Source of the DNA: an uncultured Acetobacteraceae bacterium
GTDB lineage: Bacteria; Pseudomonadota; Alphaproteobacteria; Acetobacterales; Acetobacteraceae
DNA: 37,665 nucleotides
Direction of reading: 5' to 3'
Assembly (NCBI GenBank): GCA_903918195.1
Contig: CAIXDS010000082.1
Location: 1-37,665 of the forward strand
The notes under the pieces are model-generated. The model saw only the letters and a list, made by a program, of their open reading frames with translations, had not been told where the DNA came from and did not search any database. Made by a program: the position numbers and the translations under genes. Below are positions 37,539 to 37,665 of this stretch, in pieces. Position 1 is the stretch's first letter; each line of letters starts with the position of its first letter.

Positions 37539-37665
37539 CTAGACATTGACCTGCGCCCAACGGCGCGTCGCGATGGATCGGATTCGACCTGGAGTTGTGA
37601 TGAGTCGCTTCCAGGCCTTGCGGCATGCGGCGACGACGGCGTCGTAGCTGTCGTAGACGACGTGG
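37539..37665 (-). mobile_element. IS630-type transposase, C-terminal fragment cut by the window edge
   Basis: From the right edge the minus strand reads HVVYDSYDAVVAAC, RKAWKRLITTPGRI and RSIATRRWAQVNV, then a TAG stop at 37539-37541. The pattern DAVVAAC..AW..L...P.RI.SIA.R.WAQVN is typical of the very end of IS630-family transposases, so the body of the element lies beyond the window. The end of the element is probably between 37509 and 37538, just after the pepsin-like gene; IS630 elements insert at TA, but I cannot fix the exact boundary from one end. Confidence 0.75.

Overview
The window is about 37.7 kb of GC-rich DNA (roughly 70% by eye, with strong G/C at third codon positions). It holds about 29 confident protein genes, no rRNA or tRNA that I can see, and no CRISPR array. 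The gene content points to an alphaproteobacterium, most likely order Rhodospirillales and probably Acetobacteraceae. The indicators are the lptF-lptG-lptD-surA-rsmA cluster beside pepA-holC, the yicC-gmk pair, an alphaproteobacterial-style ParE, and a palindromic intergenic repeat of a kind I associate with that family. The taxonomic call is inference; no marker RNA is present.

Layout. 1-2.1 kb: an unassigned left edge, then a minus-strand pair encoding D-3-hydroxybutyrate dehydrogenase and a UDP-glucuronate-epimerase-like sugar epimerase. 2.3-6.9 kb: parE, a palindromic repeat, a Tat-exported metallophosphoesterase and a membrane PAP2 phosphatase. 6.9-13.5 kb: a compact polysaccharide locus, with gmd-rmd (GDP-D-rhamnose synthesis) on the minus strand and, divergently, one 1,480-residue gene that fuses an FkbM methyltransferase to three successive GT4 glycosyltransferase modules. 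13.6-16.1 kb: a membrane-anchored protein of unknown function, a lone Hpt phosphotransfer protein and purC. 16.1-19.5 kb: a minus-strand chain yicC > gmk > PCMT-like methyltransferase > AEC-type permease in which each start codon overlaps the previous stop codon. 19.6-22.1 kb: an SDR oxidoreductase and an orphan membrane histidine kinase. 22.1-22.8 kb: a gene-free convergent gap with an AT-rich island.

22.8-31.1 kb: the outer-membrane biogenesis cluster, transcribed leftward as lptF > lptG > lptD > surA > rsmA, with an FAD-linked D-2-hydroxyacid dehydrogenase upstream. 31.1-31.4 kb: a 200-bp double palindrome with a perfect 28-bp hairpin in its middle. 31.4-33.1 kb: cysQ-like phosphatase > Sua5, with overlapping stop and start. 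33.2-35.3 kb: pepA and holC on the plus strand. 35.3-37.5 kb: an exported chalcone-isomerase-like protein, a small unknown protein with possible upstream micro-ORFs, and an exported two-DTG pepsin-like protein. The right edge cuts the C-terminus of an IS630-type transposase.

The most interesting points are: (i) the four-domain methyltransferase/triple-glycosyltransferase protein next to GDP-D-rhamnose genes, which looks like a one-polypeptide assembly line for a methylated D-rhamnose-containing glycan; (ii) a dispersed palindromic element found at three full sites, one of which is read in frame as an extra N-terminus of guanylate kinase; and (iii) a bacterial bilobal pepsin-like protein. Housekeeping genes occupy most of the rest and look intact.
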